From an uncultured Myxococcales bacterium (GTDB lineage: Bacteria > Myxococcota_A > Bradymonadia > UBA7976 > VGTA01), in the NCBI GenBank assembly GCA_937146725.1, contig CAKZRU010000097.1, positions 1-64,000 of the forward strand: a DNA stretch of 64,000 nucleotides, read 5' to 3'. Within the stretch, counting starts at the first letter, position 1. The number at the start of each line of letters is the position of its first letter. A program made the translations under genes and the position numbers. The notes under the pieces were generated by a model. The model did no database searches, was not told the origin of the DNA, and worked only from the letters and a program-made list of their open reading frames with translations. This document shows positions 34,949-43,459 of this stretch, in pieces.

Positions 34949-35791
34949 TTACAAAGTAATTACATTAAGATCTTGAAGGAATTTTTTTAGATCTCCAAAA
35001 ACTTTCGAGCGTTTTTCTTCATCCTCAAACCAAATCTCATGATACAGACCACTATAAGATTCTAGTGACTTATCAGAGGCCTTAAGCTCTGCAAATAAAG
35101 CCTCTGAGATTTCACTATCTGCAATGTGATCATCACCTGCCAATTGCATTAGTATAGGTACTTCAATGTGCTTGAGTCGCTCACCGACTTGGTCATGAGC
35201 ATCAAGGATTTCAGTGAACCAACGCGCAGATGCGACCCTACCGATCAAAGGATCCGTTGCATACGCATCAATCACTTGTTGATCATGACTCATATGATTT
35301 GGGTTTAAATCGGTTGGTAAGCCTAAAGTTGGAATAAGACGACTTAGTTTTGCTCCCAAAAATGATTTCCATTTGGGAACTTTAACTTTAATCGCATAAA
35401 ATGGAGAACTTAATATTGCTGCTGACCATGTCTTTAATTCTGGGATTAATGCCAAAGCATGTGTAGCAATCAAACTTCCATTTGAATGAGCAAATATAAC
35501 TTTATGATCTAAGTCAAAGTTTTGGTCATGAATCTCGATGATTGCTTGTACATCTTGAAGATATTCATCAAAGGCCATGATATGACCTCTACGGCCTTCA
35601 GAACGACCATGCCCTCTGTAGTCAAAGCGGAGTACACTAATACCAAGTCCTATTAAGTACTCAACAAAGGCATCATAGCGACCGCAGTGATCACCAAAAC
35701 CATGGATAAGGATTGCAGAAGCTTGTGCATCATCCGCATGATCAATCTTGTAAAAAAGACGTGTTTTGTCTTGAGATTCTGTATAAGACAC
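34949..35791 (-). CDS. Alpha/beta hydrolase, paralogue of 1332-2177
   Basis: 280 aa, same layout as the 281-aa hydrolase at 1332-2177: 'AILIHGFGDHCGRYDAFV', 'LRFDYRGHGRSEGRRGHI', elbow 'IFAHSNGSLIATHAL' (Ala-His-Ser-Asn-Gly), 'LAGDDHIADSE', and 'YHEIWFEDEEKR' with the probable catalytic His. By eye around half the residues agree. Start: GTG at 35791 preceded by AGGAG 7 nt away; an in-frame TTG 24 nt further upstream (35815) lacks a site, and the GTG start equals the paralogue's length. It is followed on the same strand by the kinase gene 64 nt away. Substrate unknown. Confidence 0.85.
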   Translation of the reverse strand: MSYTESQDKTRLFYKIDHADDAQASAILIHGFGDHCGRYDAFVEYLIGLGISVLRFDYRGHGRSEGRRGHIMAFDEYLQDVQAIIEIHDQNFDLDHKVIFAHSNGSLIATHALALIPELKTWSAAILSSPFYAIKVKVPKWKSFLGAKLSRLIPTLGLPTDLNPNHMSHDQQVIDAYATDPLIGRVASARWFTEILDAHDQVGERLKHIEVPILMQLAGDDHIADSEISEALFAELKASDKSLESYSGLYHEIWFEDEEKRSKVFGDLKKFLQDLNVITL

Positions 35792-35948
35792 AGTGGTGCT
35801 CCTAGTGATGCTCAAAGGCTATAAAACTTTGCGTGACGCTAGCTTATTTTATTAACTTGTTCTCATAGACTCTGCAAGTCTGACAGTCTAAGCACAACAT
35901 ATTTATCACTGTATTTACTCTAAACATCATCTAACTGTAGGAAAAAAA

Positions 35949-37031
35949 ATGCTTGAGTTTTTAAGCCAAATCTCAATAGACCTTATCCTTTTTATCGCCA
36001 AGGTAGTGATTATCCTTGGCTCGGTGGGTATTCTCATTAAAAATGTTTTATCTGGGCAATCCTCAGATGAAGGCAGTGAACTTAAGATTACTCACCTTAA
36101 CGAAACTTATAAAAAGCAAAAGATTGACATTACTCATGCTTTGCTCACGCCGGAAATGAGGAAGTATGCTGAAAAGCAAAATGCACGTGATGAAAAATCT
36201 GAACTTAAAGCAAAAAAGAAAAAAGCGAAGCAGGATATAAAAGCAAATAAAAAGAGCCCTACTCAAACATCAGCTGACTCTCCGAATCTGCAACAAACTC
36301 CGCAAAAATCACGTTTGTTTGTTTTAAACTTTAAGGGAGATATTCAAGCCTCAGCCGTTGAAAGTCTGCGTAAAGAAATCACTGCTATTTTGCAGGTTGC
36401 TGGCAAAGATGATGAAGTCTTATTAAAACTTAACAACTCTGGTGGTTATGTACACACTCATGGTCTGGCTGCTTCGCAACTTACACGTATTACGGATGCA
36501 GGCTATAAATTGACCATTGCGATCGATCAAGTTGCTGCTAGTGGTGGATATATGATGGCCTGTGTTGGTCAAAAAATTATTGCTGCTCCTTTTGCAATCA
36601 TTGGTTCCATTGGAGTTGTTGCTCAAGTCCCAAATGTTCACCGCTTGCTCAAAAAGCATGATATTGATGTTGAATTACATACAGCAGGTCAATTCAAACG
36701 TACCCTCACTATGCTTGGTGAAAATACAGAGGAAGGCCGTCAAAAGTTTGTTGAAGATCTACATAAAACCCATGATTTATTCCAAAACTTTGTGAAGGCT
36801 CAAAGAGCAACCCTAAATGTTGAGGAAGTCGCCACAGGTGAAACTTGGTATGGTTCAAGTGCTCTCGAAATCGGTTTGGTCGATGAAGTCAAAACAAGTG
36901 ACGAATACATCATGCAATCTTTGGATCACTATGAGGTGTTTAGTCTTGAGTTTGAGCGCAAAAAGAAGATGGGAGAGCGTGCCCTATCTCTCGTGCATAA
37001 CTTGCTTGGCGGTCGCTTACCGGAAATGTAA
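35949..37031 (+). CDS. sohB: Membrane-anchored S49 peptidase, SohB type
   Basis: Signal-peptide-peptidase-like serine protease that cuts in or near the inner membrane. 360 aa: an N-terminal helix (about 10-35), a Lys-rich linker (about 75-115), then the S49 domain with the nucleophile Ser198 ('QVAASGGYMMACV') and the base Lys250 ('AGQFKRTLT'), giving a Ser/Lys dyad. 'APFAIIGSIGVVAQVPNVHRLL' is typical. One catalytic domain and one helix match SohB and not SppA. TAGGA upstream of ATG at 35949. Alone on its strand, divergent from the hydrolase. Confidence 0.95.
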   Translation: MLEFLSQISIDLILFIAKVVIILGSVGILIKNVLSGQSSDEGSELKITHLNETYKKQKIDITHALLTPEMRKYAEKQNARDEKSELKAKKKKAKQDIKANKKSPTQTSADSPNLQQTPQKSRLFVLNFKGDIQASAVESLRKEITAILQVAGKDDEVLLKLNNSGGYVHTHGLAASQLTRITDAGYKLTIAIDQVAASGGYMMACVGQKIIAAPFAIIGSIGVVAQVPNVHRLLKKHDIDVELHTAGQFKRTLTMLGENTEEGRQKFVEDLHKTHDLFQNFVKAQRATLNVEEVATGETWYGSSALEIGLVDEVKTSDEYIMQSLDHYEVFSLEFERKKKMGERALSLVHNLLGGRLPEM

Positions 37032-37067
37032 GCTTAAGCGACATGGTTTAGAGTAAACCTATTCAAT

Positions 37068-39026
37068 TTACTGACCCATACCAGCGGTCGTTTCACCGGC
37101 CATGTCGCCGGCCATTTCGCCCGCAGTCATTCCGGCCATTTCACCGGCCATATCACCGGCCATTTCGCCCGCAGTCATTCCGGCCATTTCACCGGCCATT
37201 TCTTCTTCCATAGCTTGCACACAATCCACCGGAGAAAGTTCTAGAGGGACTTCGTTTAGCCATTCTATATCCATACCTGTCACAAAATGATCTCCAGAAG
37301 CATTATTGATAAACAAGGTATGGATTGCTTCTGCAACATTAGACTGTTCGCCTTGCTCATCTATTGCATAAAAACAATCGCTTGGAATAAATATGGTTTG
37401 GCGATCTTGGTCATTTAATTCAGGCTGAATGATTTGATCTGCGATATATCGGGCAGGTCCCATAGCAAGCTCTACGGGCGCACCACGATTAAATGCGATC
37501 TTGAGAGGACTGAGTTCTGGTTCACCTCCAAATGCCGAAGGCTGAGCAGCGATCTTCCAAGAAAGCTTAACGCCTGCACTGCTCATATCGGCAGGCATGG
37601 TCAGATTAAATTGTTTATACGCGGGTACACCTGCAGCTCTTAGTGATGGTACGCCCACAGCCTGTGTACCTGACACAGAATAAGGAACACCATCGCGAGA
37701 CTCAGCAGCTGAATAGTTTATCCAGGGCGCCGACCTTACACAGTCTAACATACCATATTCTAGTAAAATTGAACGAACCGTGCTTGCAATCTCTTCGCCT
37801 TCTGCCTCTGCTTGTACCAAAATAAGCTCACTCGCTTCTTGATGGCTTGTATTTTGATTAAAAAGTTCAAGGGCGTTAAACATAATTCGATCAGCAATTT
37901 CCTGTCCAACCGCTTCTCTAATCGCCCACATGGTTGACCCAATCACTCGTCCATGCACATGCACTTCCCAATGGGTATCACTTGGACATTGATAAGCGAC
38001 ATCTAAGTTTCTGCCCTCTCCTCCATTCACAGTGCCAATCCCATATTTACCGATATCCGCTTGATTAAGAATTGTGCCACCAAAATAATCAGCGAGCCCT
38101 TCATTCATTCCACCAGGCGAAGAATCTAAGCCATATTGATCAATGACAAAACCCTGTAAACGGTCGATGCCAATCACAGCATGTGTGTATTCATGATAAA
38201 TGACTGAGGCATCATATGAGAAGTCAGCATTACCTTGGAAAAATACGATTAAATCGGTATCTCGAGCAGGTAAGCCAAACTGCTGGGCAAAGGCTTCCCA
38301 ACTTTCTTTTGGAAAGAATAAAGCATTATCTAAAGGAATAAAGCCATCTGGCCCTGGACGCAAGCCCTCAAAAGGCAAAGCGGGATTTGTTTTGAGTTGC
38401 ACGTTTACCAAAGCTGGTAACGGTGTTTCATATTTAACAAAGTCATGCTTTTCTTTGTAATAATCGGCGACTTCATTGACATGGTGATACATCATCAACT
38501 CAGCAAATTGGTCATTTGGATCGGTATAGTCTTCTGGGGGAACATACCCTAAATAGTTACCATCAGCATTTGGTCTAACGGTTTGGGCTTCTCGACATAA
38601 ACTGACCTCAATTGTAAAGCCCATGTTAATTTCACCACTTAGACCACCTTCTTCATTTAAGCAGTTAAAAACTTGGACCGACTCTGAAGTTAAAATGCCG
38701 TTAGCAGAGCTGGTTTGCTTCATTTCAACTTCGGTTAATTCACCATCATCGGTAATGGGGTCATGTAAAAATAGATTAGCTTTTGGATTTTCAAGATGTG
38801 GAGGCGGCAAGGTTTGATCCATCTCAATATCTTGGTCAATGTCTTGGTCCATCTCTTGTTCAACAGATGCATCCTCTTCTAGGCTGACCATATCGGTGAC
38901 AAGAACCTCTTGACTCGGAATCCGCTGCGAAGAATCATCACAGGCTACACACACAAAAGAGCTAAGTAAAAGAAATGGTACAAATCTGACAGATGGGTGT
39001 ACTAAACGTTCTGTTGTCGTTTTCAT
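37068..39026 (-). CDS. M36/M4-like zinc metalloprotease lipoprotein with GEMAG tail
   Basis: 652 aa. Signal peptide with lipobox 'VCVACDD', acidic spacer, then a gluzincin catalytic domain: HEYTH (His278, Glu279, His282) and a downstream Glu309 in 'GMNEGLADYFGG', the zinc ligand set of fungalysin/thermolysin-like enzymes. 'FAELMMYHHVNEVADYY' ahead of it resembles the M36 catalytic region. No propeptide domain is present at its N-terminus. The C-terminus is a tract of GEMAG/GDMAG/GMTAG units (37091-37203) and no membrane anchor, so the repeat is at the free end. Start ATG 39026 overlaps the stop of the gene at 39023-39775 (ATGA), so the two are translated together. Likely secreted to the cell surface as an active or activatable protease. 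Confidence 0.83.
   Translation of the reverse strand: MKTTTERLVHPSVRFVPFLLLSSFVCVACDDSSQRIPSQEVLVTDMVSLEEDASVEQEMDQDIDQDIEMDQTLPPPHLENPKANLFLHDPITDDGELTEVEMKQTSSANGILTSESVQVFNCLNEEGGLSGEINMGFTIEVSLCREAQTVRPNADGNYLGYVPPEDYTDPNDQFAELMMYHHVNEVADYYKEKHDFVKYETPLPALVNVQLKTNPALPFEGLRPGPDGFIPLDNALFFPKESWEAFAQQFGLPARDTDLIVFFQGNADFSYDASVIYHEYTHAVIGIDRLQGFVIDQYGLDSSPGGMNEGLADYFGGTILNQADIGKYGIGTVNGGEGRNLDVAYQCPSDTHWEVHVHGRVIGSTMWAIREAVGQEIADRIMFNALELFNQNTSHQEASELILVQAEAEGEEIASTVRSILLEYGMLDCVRSAPWINYSAAESRDGVPYSVSGTQAVGVPSLRAAGVPAYKQFNLTMPADMSSAGVKLSWKIAAQPSAFGGEPELSPLKIAFNRGAPVELAMGPARYIADQIIQPELNDQDRQTIFIPSDCFYAIDEQGEQSNVAEAIHTLFINNASGDHFVTGMDIEWLNEVPLELSPVDCVQAMEEEMAGEMAGMTAGEMAGDMAGEMAGMTAGEMAGDMAGETTAGMGQ
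37091..37203. repeat. Repeat tract coding for AG-x-x tetrapeptides (EMAG/DMAG/MTAG)
   Basis: Mixed units of gccatttc(gcc/acc)... with period 12 bp, coding EMAG, DMAG and MTAG on the minus strand. About nine units in two sub-blocks around a shared cccgcagtcattccggcc segment that is repeated 48 bp apart. Confidence 0.85.
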
Positions 39027-39775
39027 TTTTGCTCTCCTGATTTAACGCTAATAATCGCTCCATCACGTCCATCGACTAGAATGATCCAAGAACGAAGCTG
39101 CTCACTTTGTATAGCTCTAAACTCAAAGACTTCATGGGCGACTCCCGGCTCATATGATACTGCCCCGCGTGTCACTTTAATGATCTTAAGCCCCTTTTGA
39201 CTCACTAGTTTGTTCGTAGATTTAATGGCTTGCTCTTCACTAATCTGCGCTTTGATAAGAGTGTTTAAGGCACCGATTCCATTGTTAACATGCTCAAGTC
39301 GACCACTCTTGATTAAGAACTTACTGTCTTGATTGAGAATTGTTCGGCCTTCAATCGCTCCTTTGATATGGACAACATGCTGGTCTTTACGTGCTTCAAC
39401 TTTAGAGATCGAGAGCTGTGTATGCCCCCATAATGTTTGATGCTGGTCAATGAATGCTTGGGCTTGTTCCATAATGCTGTTTCCATGGAGTTCAAGATTG
39501 AGCTTGAGCATTAAAGAAACCCCCAACCGATCTACACGTTGTTTGATGATCGCTTGTGGATATGTTTGACGTAGCTTGGTGATGGTTCTAGAAATCTCAG
39601 AGTTTATTTGCTCTAGACCACTAGAAGCTGTATTTGATTCTAAAGTATTCTGCTGCGTCACACTCATTGGTTTTGCGTTCAGCGGTATACTGATGAAAAC
39701 CAATAGCAATGTAAGCGAATACCTCAAAGGGGTCATGTACTTCGGACAGTTTAGATGGTACTGTGTGACAGTCAT
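39023..39775 (-). CDS. Stand-alone FTP/PepSY propeptide-like protein
   Basis: 250 aa. Signal peptide ending 'IPLNA' (residues about 13-34), no lipobox. The mature part reads like the propeptide of M4/M36 proteases: 'AQAFIDQHQTLWGHTQLSI' and 'HIKGAIEGRTILNQDSKFLI' (FTP-type 'G..V....v.l....g'), then 'ISEEQAIKSTNKLV' and 'WIILVDGRDGAIISV' (PepSY-type, V-D-x-x-G). ATG at 39775 has AAGGAG 9 nt upstream and is clearly preferred; the frame extends to 39904 without a site. Its TGA overlaps the ATG of the protease. Propeptides normally fuse N-terminally to the catalytic domain as a folding chaperone and inhibitor; here it seems to be a separate polypeptide. Family resemblance is by eye. Confidence 0.68.
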   Translation of the reverse strand: MTVTQYHLNCPKYMTPLRYSLTLLLVFISIPLNAKPMSVTQQNTLESNTASSGLEQINSEISRTITKLRQTYPQAIIKQRVDRLGVSLMLKLNLELHGNSIMEQAQAFIDQHQTLWGHTQLSISKVEARKDQHVVHIKGAIEGRTILNQDSKFLIKSGRLEHVNNGIGALNTLIKAQISEEQAIKSTNKLVSQKGLKIIKVTRGAVSYEPGVAHEVFEFRAIQSEQLRSWIILVDGRDGAIISVKSGEQK

Positions 39776-39824
39776 TAGCCACTCCTTAATAGTGGATTCA
39801 TAGTTAAGATGAATAGTATTTAAC

Positions 39825-40262
39825 ATGAACAGAGACAAAACCACCAAAATCGTTGCAGACTTTTCCTTATTATTTTTAGGTTTGGCTCTAGTTTTAAGTA
39901 GCAATCAGCTTTGGGCTCAGACTCGTTTTTCGACTGATCCAGTCTCTCCACAGTACTTTTATTGGCTGATCTTAGTTTCGTTAAGCTTTGTGCAAGGTGC
40001 TTTGAATGGCTTATTGGTCCTAGTGTTAAGAAACTTTAAACATGAATATGCCGGCACAAGATGGACACAAGCTTTTTGGGCAGGATTTCCAAGCGCATTT
40101 TTGGTGACTCAGCTTCTTCTGTTTCTCATTGATTTATTTCATGATCAAACCGCTTTATCTGAACTTAGTACACTTGGCCTAAGTCTTTGGTTTGCCCTTT
40201 TTCTGATCCTGAACTTTTATCTTGTGTTTCGGCTGTCGGTTTGGGCAGCACACGAGAATTAG
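39825..40262 (+). CDS. Small integral membrane protein, unknown function
   Basis: 145 aa with four likely membrane helices (about 10-32, 44-66, 82-104, 116-138) and short loops. No motif recognised. ATG 39825; the ribosome site is weak. Divergent from the propeptide-like gene. Confidence 0.65.
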   Translation: MNRDKTTKIVADFSLLFLGLALVLSSNQLWAQTRFSTDPVSPQYFYWLILVSLSFVQGALNGLLVLVLRNFKHEYAGTRWTQAFWAGFPSAFLVTQLLLFLIDLFHDQTALSELSTLGLSLWFALFLILNFYLVFRLSVWAAHEN

Positions 40263-40406
40263 TTGAGAGCTCTTAATGGAAAAGAGTGAAGTAAGAGAAT
40301 GAAGTAAGCGGGCTAAGCTATAGAATTGAGTGAATGCTTTGATTCTTACTTGACCTCGCTATACTTCTTGTGAATAAAGAAGCAAAGTTTAAAAAGAGAG
40401 GTCATA

Positions 40407-41471
40407 ATGGTTCTTCGTCGAGTCAAATCTAAACTCCAAGCTGATCTTCATTTAATCGAGCAGAGTGAAGAACAAAAAATGCTTTCAGATACTTTGCATG
40501 CTTGGGCGCAAACGACAATTGCTCCTTTTGCCCAGCATTGGGATGAAGAACAAGAGCTACCCATCAATGTACTTAGAGAAGCGGAGGAGCTAGGGCTTTA
40601 TTCTATATCAGTTAAGGAAAAACTTGGTGGCTCAGAAATGGGATATACCGCCGCCTTGACTGCCGTAGAAGCTCTTGCTCAATATGAACCAAGTCTTGCT
40701 CTTAAAGTAGCACTTTTAAATGGTCCTATTGCTTCCTTGTGGCCGGAAGAACTACCCTTAAGTGAAGCCACTTGGGCAAATGATACTTTACAAATCAATG
40801 GTGCCGGCGCTACCGGACAACTCACCGATGTTCCATGGGGAGAAAGTGCTCATTGGCTGTTTTTACCTCAAGGCGATCGCCTTTATCTCATTGATTTACA
40901 AAGTGATAAGGTGAGCCTTAAGCCGCAGAAAGATCGTCTTGGTTTAAGATGTGCTGAATGGGTAAACTTAACTTTTGAAGGCGCTCCCACACTTGCATAT
41001 CCATTGAGAAGACGTAATCGTTTAAAGGCCCAAGCATGGATGAATCTTGGTTGGAGTGCTATTGCGATCGGTGCTGGTAAAGCCGGTATTCAAGAAGGCA
41101 TAAACTATGCTACTGAAAGAAAGCAGTTTGGCCAACCAATCAGCGAATTTCAAGCGATACAATGGATGATTGCGGATAGTGTCACCGAATTAGATGCGGC
41201 CCGTTTACTCATGTTTGAAGCAGCCAAAGCGTTAGAATCTGGTGAAGACTGGGATGTGCGCGAAGGTGCTCGTTTAGCTGCTCAGGCAAGACTTTTAGCC
41301 GCTGAAGCAAGCCATCAAGCTTGTGATCGTGGCTTACAAATGCATGGTGGCTATGGGTTCACCAGAGAATATGCAGTTGAACGCTATTGGCGAGATGTAC
41401 AAAGAGTTTATCCCGCCAAAGGTAAAGAGATCTTGGAGCGTTTAATCCTTAATGGCTTAAACTTTGACTAA
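40407..41471 (+). CDS. Acyl-CoA dehydrogenase-family flavoprotein, shortened
   Basis: 354 aa, shorter than the ~380 aa norm. The N-terminal helical domain ('LREAEELGLYSISVKEKLGGSEMG') and the C-terminal helical domain ('TERKQFGQPISEFQAIQWMIAD', 'LQMHGGYGFTREYAVERYWRD') are clear; the latter contains the Glu position expected for the catalytic base. The middle beta domain (about 125-190) is reduced and lacks the usual flavin 'tep..GSD' block, and the C-terminal 'EGT.EI' motif is replaced by 'PAKGKEILER'. It may oxidise an unusual acyl-CoA or act non-catalytically. ATG 40407 has GAGAGG upstream. Alone, followed 47 nt later by the OB-fold-like lipoprotein. Confidence 0.85.
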   Translation: MVLRRVKSKLQADLHLIEQSEEQKMLSDTLHAWAQTTIAPFAQHWDEEQELPINVLREAEELGLYSISVKEKLGGSEMGYTAALTAVEALAQYEPSLALKVALLNGPIASLWPEELPLSEATWANDTLQINGAGATGQLTDVPWGESAHWLFLPQGDRLYLIDLQSDKVSLKPQKDRLGLRCAEWVNLTFEGAPTLAYPLRRRNRLKAQAWMNLGWSAIAIGAGKAGIQEGINYATERKQFGQPISEFQAIQWMIADSVTELDAARLLMFEAAKALESGEDWDVREGARLAAQARLLAAEASHQACDRGLQMHGGYGFTREYAVERYWRDVQRVYPAKGKEILERLILNGLNFD

Positions 41472-41518
41472 TTAATCACTCAATTTATACTTATCCTCTT
41501 GATTCTAAAGGACTTAAA

Positions 41519-42487
41519 ATGTTTAAGCCTCAAAAAAACTTATATTCACTATTGTGTATTGCCCTCAGTGTTTTTACTTTTGCCTGTGATGATACTGATG
41601 AAGTTGATAATACAACTCTGATGGTTTCTGGTACTGAAATGGCGGGTACCATGATCGCCGGTACTGAAATGGCGGGCACCATGATCGCCGGTACTGAAAT
41701 GGCGGGTACCATGATCGCCGGTACCGAAATGGCAGGCAGCATGATCGCTGGTACTGAAATGGCAGGCAGCATGATCGCCGGTACCGAAATGGCAGGCAGC
41801 ATGATCGCTGGTACTGATATGGCGGGGATGACCATGACACCTCCCGATTGCTCTACCTCAAGTATTGAGGCACCTTGTATGGTCAGCATTTACAGCGCTC
41901 GTCAACCAAGCTTGGTGCCAGATTTAACCTCTGTTCAAATTGAAGGGGTGATCACTGGTGTGCGCATCAATGACGAGGGCAATGCCTCTCATATTGTTAT
42001 GCAAGACCCCGCCGGTGGAGCATATAGTGGTATTTGGGTATATCTAAATGACAATGAAATGGAAGCCCTACCCATCCTAAATGTTGGTGAAAGTATTGTT
42101 CTATCTGGTCAAGTTGAAGACTATTTTGGACAACGACAAATCAACACGGTCACTGCGATTAGCCAATTGGGCGCAGGTGCTGTGGTTAATTCTATGTTAG
42201 TTAATGCTGCCGATGTCGCTACTAACGGCATTAATGCAGAATCTATGGAAGGCGTGTTAGTCACTGTACAGCAGGTCAGTGTTGAAGCAATTAACCCAGT
42301 TGCTGGACCCGGTGATATGGATCCCACAAATGAATTTGTTGTGACCGGAAACCTTAAAGTTGATGATTTCTTTTTCAGTTACATTCTGCCCATGGTCGGT
42401 CAACAATACACAAGCATCACTGGTGTAATGAGACTGGGTAATGGTGATTATAAGCTCATTCCTCGCAGTGTAAGTGATATTCAATAA
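41519..42487 (+). CDS. Lipoprotein with GTEMAGTMIA stalk and OB-fold-like domain
   Basis: 322 aa. Lipobox 'FTFACDD', acidic spacer, then eight 24-bp units (41631-41822) coding alternately GTEMAG and (T/S)MIAG. The C-terminal domain (about 115-320) begins 'IEGVITGVRINDEGNASHIVMQDP' and continues with 'GIWVYLNDNEMEALPILNVGESIVLSGQV', which resembles the DUF5689/OB-fold modules of surface nucleases and adhesins. No catalytic motif is visible. AAAGGA precedes ATG at 41519. Likely surface lipoprotein. Confidence 0.78.
   Translation: MFKPQKNLYSLLCIALSVFTFACDDTDEVDNTTLMVSGTEMAGTMIAGTEMAGTMIAGTEMAGTMIAGTEMAGSMIAGTEMAGSMIAGTEMAGSMIAGTDMAGMTMTPPDCSTSSIEAPCMVSIYSARQPSLVPDLTSVQIEGVITGVRINDEGNASHIVMQDPAGGAYSGIWVYLNDNEMEALPILNVGESIVLSGQVEDYFGQRQINTVTAISQLGAGAVVNSMLVNAADVATNGINAESMEGVLVTVQQVSVEAINPVAGPGDMDPTNEFVVTGNLKVDDFFFSYILPMVGQQYTSITGVMRLGNGDYKLIPRSVSDIQ
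41631..41822. repeat. 24-bp tandem repeat, eight units (GTEMAG/TMIAG)
   Basis: Units of ggtactgaaatggcgggtaccatgatcgcc alternate between GTEMAG and (T/S)MIAG, with SMIAG variants in the last units. This is a doubled version of the 12-bp tetrapeptide unit. Confidence 0.93.
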
Positions 42488-42558
42488 TTGACCTTAGTTC
42501 AATTAAACGACAGTTCAATTACACTCAAACTCGTTAGACTCGATCGGTTTATTATACG

Positions 42559-43341
42559 ATGCACAATAGCATTCCCCTAAGCTCGATCCATGATAAATCT
42601 TTTAAAGCGCGTCGTGAGCTACTTGAGCAAGCACAAGATTTCGGCTTTGCGCTTATTGAAGTAGATGAGCTCAAGCATATTGAAGCGCTTAATACCGGAA
42701 TTGAAGAAGCTCAAAAGTTAGGAAGCTTTAGGTTTCCACCGATCAATGTAGAGCGTATTGAATATAGCGAAGTGCATCGAACTGTTTTTAAGGCTTTATT
42801 TTCGATCGCATTAGAATGCTTGTCCTTATTGACTGAGCAAGATGAGCATATTTCTACCCAAGTAAACGCACTTTTTAGCGAATCTGAGCATGAGCCCTTT
42901 CCGCTTCATCATGATTTTCATCCCACTTTTTTTAATCTGTTTAATTATGATCATGGAGCGCTTAATACACACCAAGATCGTGGTTTGATTACTATTATCC
43001 ATATTCAGCCACCCAATACTGATCTTGAACATAAAAGTGCTTTATGGATAGAAGGCGCTGACCAAAAGTGGCGCTCAGGTGATGCAGTGATACATGCAAA
43101 ACAGAGTGAAAAAGTTCATGCTAAATATGTGCTTATGCTTGTTGGAGAAGAGGGGGAGCGTTTATTTAGTACTTGTGGCCTTGAGGGAGTATATGCTGCC
43201 GATCACAGTGTCAGAGTTCATCCAGAAGGTGAGTTCATTGAATATTCACATCATCAAAGAGATCCCGACTCACAAGCAGAGTTAAATCGATTAAGTGCAG
43301 CATTAATCCTGCAGAAAACAATTCCAGATTCCATCAACTAA
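42559..43341 (+). CDS. 2-oxoglutarate/Fe(II) oxygenase-like protein
   Basis: 260 aa, soluble. The middle reads 'LFNYDHGALNTHQDRGLITIIHIQPP', with the H-x-D metal ligand pair (His-Gln-Asp) placed as in isopenicillin-N-synthase-type dioxygenases, followed by 'WRSGDAVIHAK' and a distal His region ('KVHAKYVLML'). The N-terminal segment (about 20-90) fits the family's helical start. The reaction could be hydroxylation or ring closure on a small molecule; substrate unknown. Start ATG at 42559 without a strong site. Stands alone between the lipoprotein and mtnP. Confidence 0.65.
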   Translation: MHNSIPLSSIHDKSFKARRELLEQAQDFGFALIEVDELKHIEALNTGIEEAQKLGSFRFPPINVERIEYSEVHRTVFKALFSIALECLSLLTEQDEHISTQVNALFSESEHEPFPLHHDFHPTFFNLFNYDHGALNTHQDRGLITIIHIQPPNTDLEHKSALWIEGADQKWRSGDAVIHAKQSEKVHAKYVLMLVGEEGERLFSTCGLEGVYAADHSVRVHPEGEFIEYSHHQRDPDSQAELNRLSAALILQKTIPDSIN

Positions 43342-43459
43342 ACCACACATTACGAGTCACAAGTTCATCATCATCCTTAAGTCTGCTTGCATTTTAGGTA
43401 AGCTAGGGCTAAAACACCGCTAGATCTTCTCCCTATAATTCTGCAAGAGAAAACAAGTG

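Noticed and set aside
34949-35815. TTG at 35815 as the start of the second hydrolase
   Set aside because: GTG at 35791 has AGGAG 7 nt upstream and gives a length equal to the paralogue.
41530-41889. Antisense frames in the 24-bp repeat
   Set aside because: Same cause; no start signal or family.
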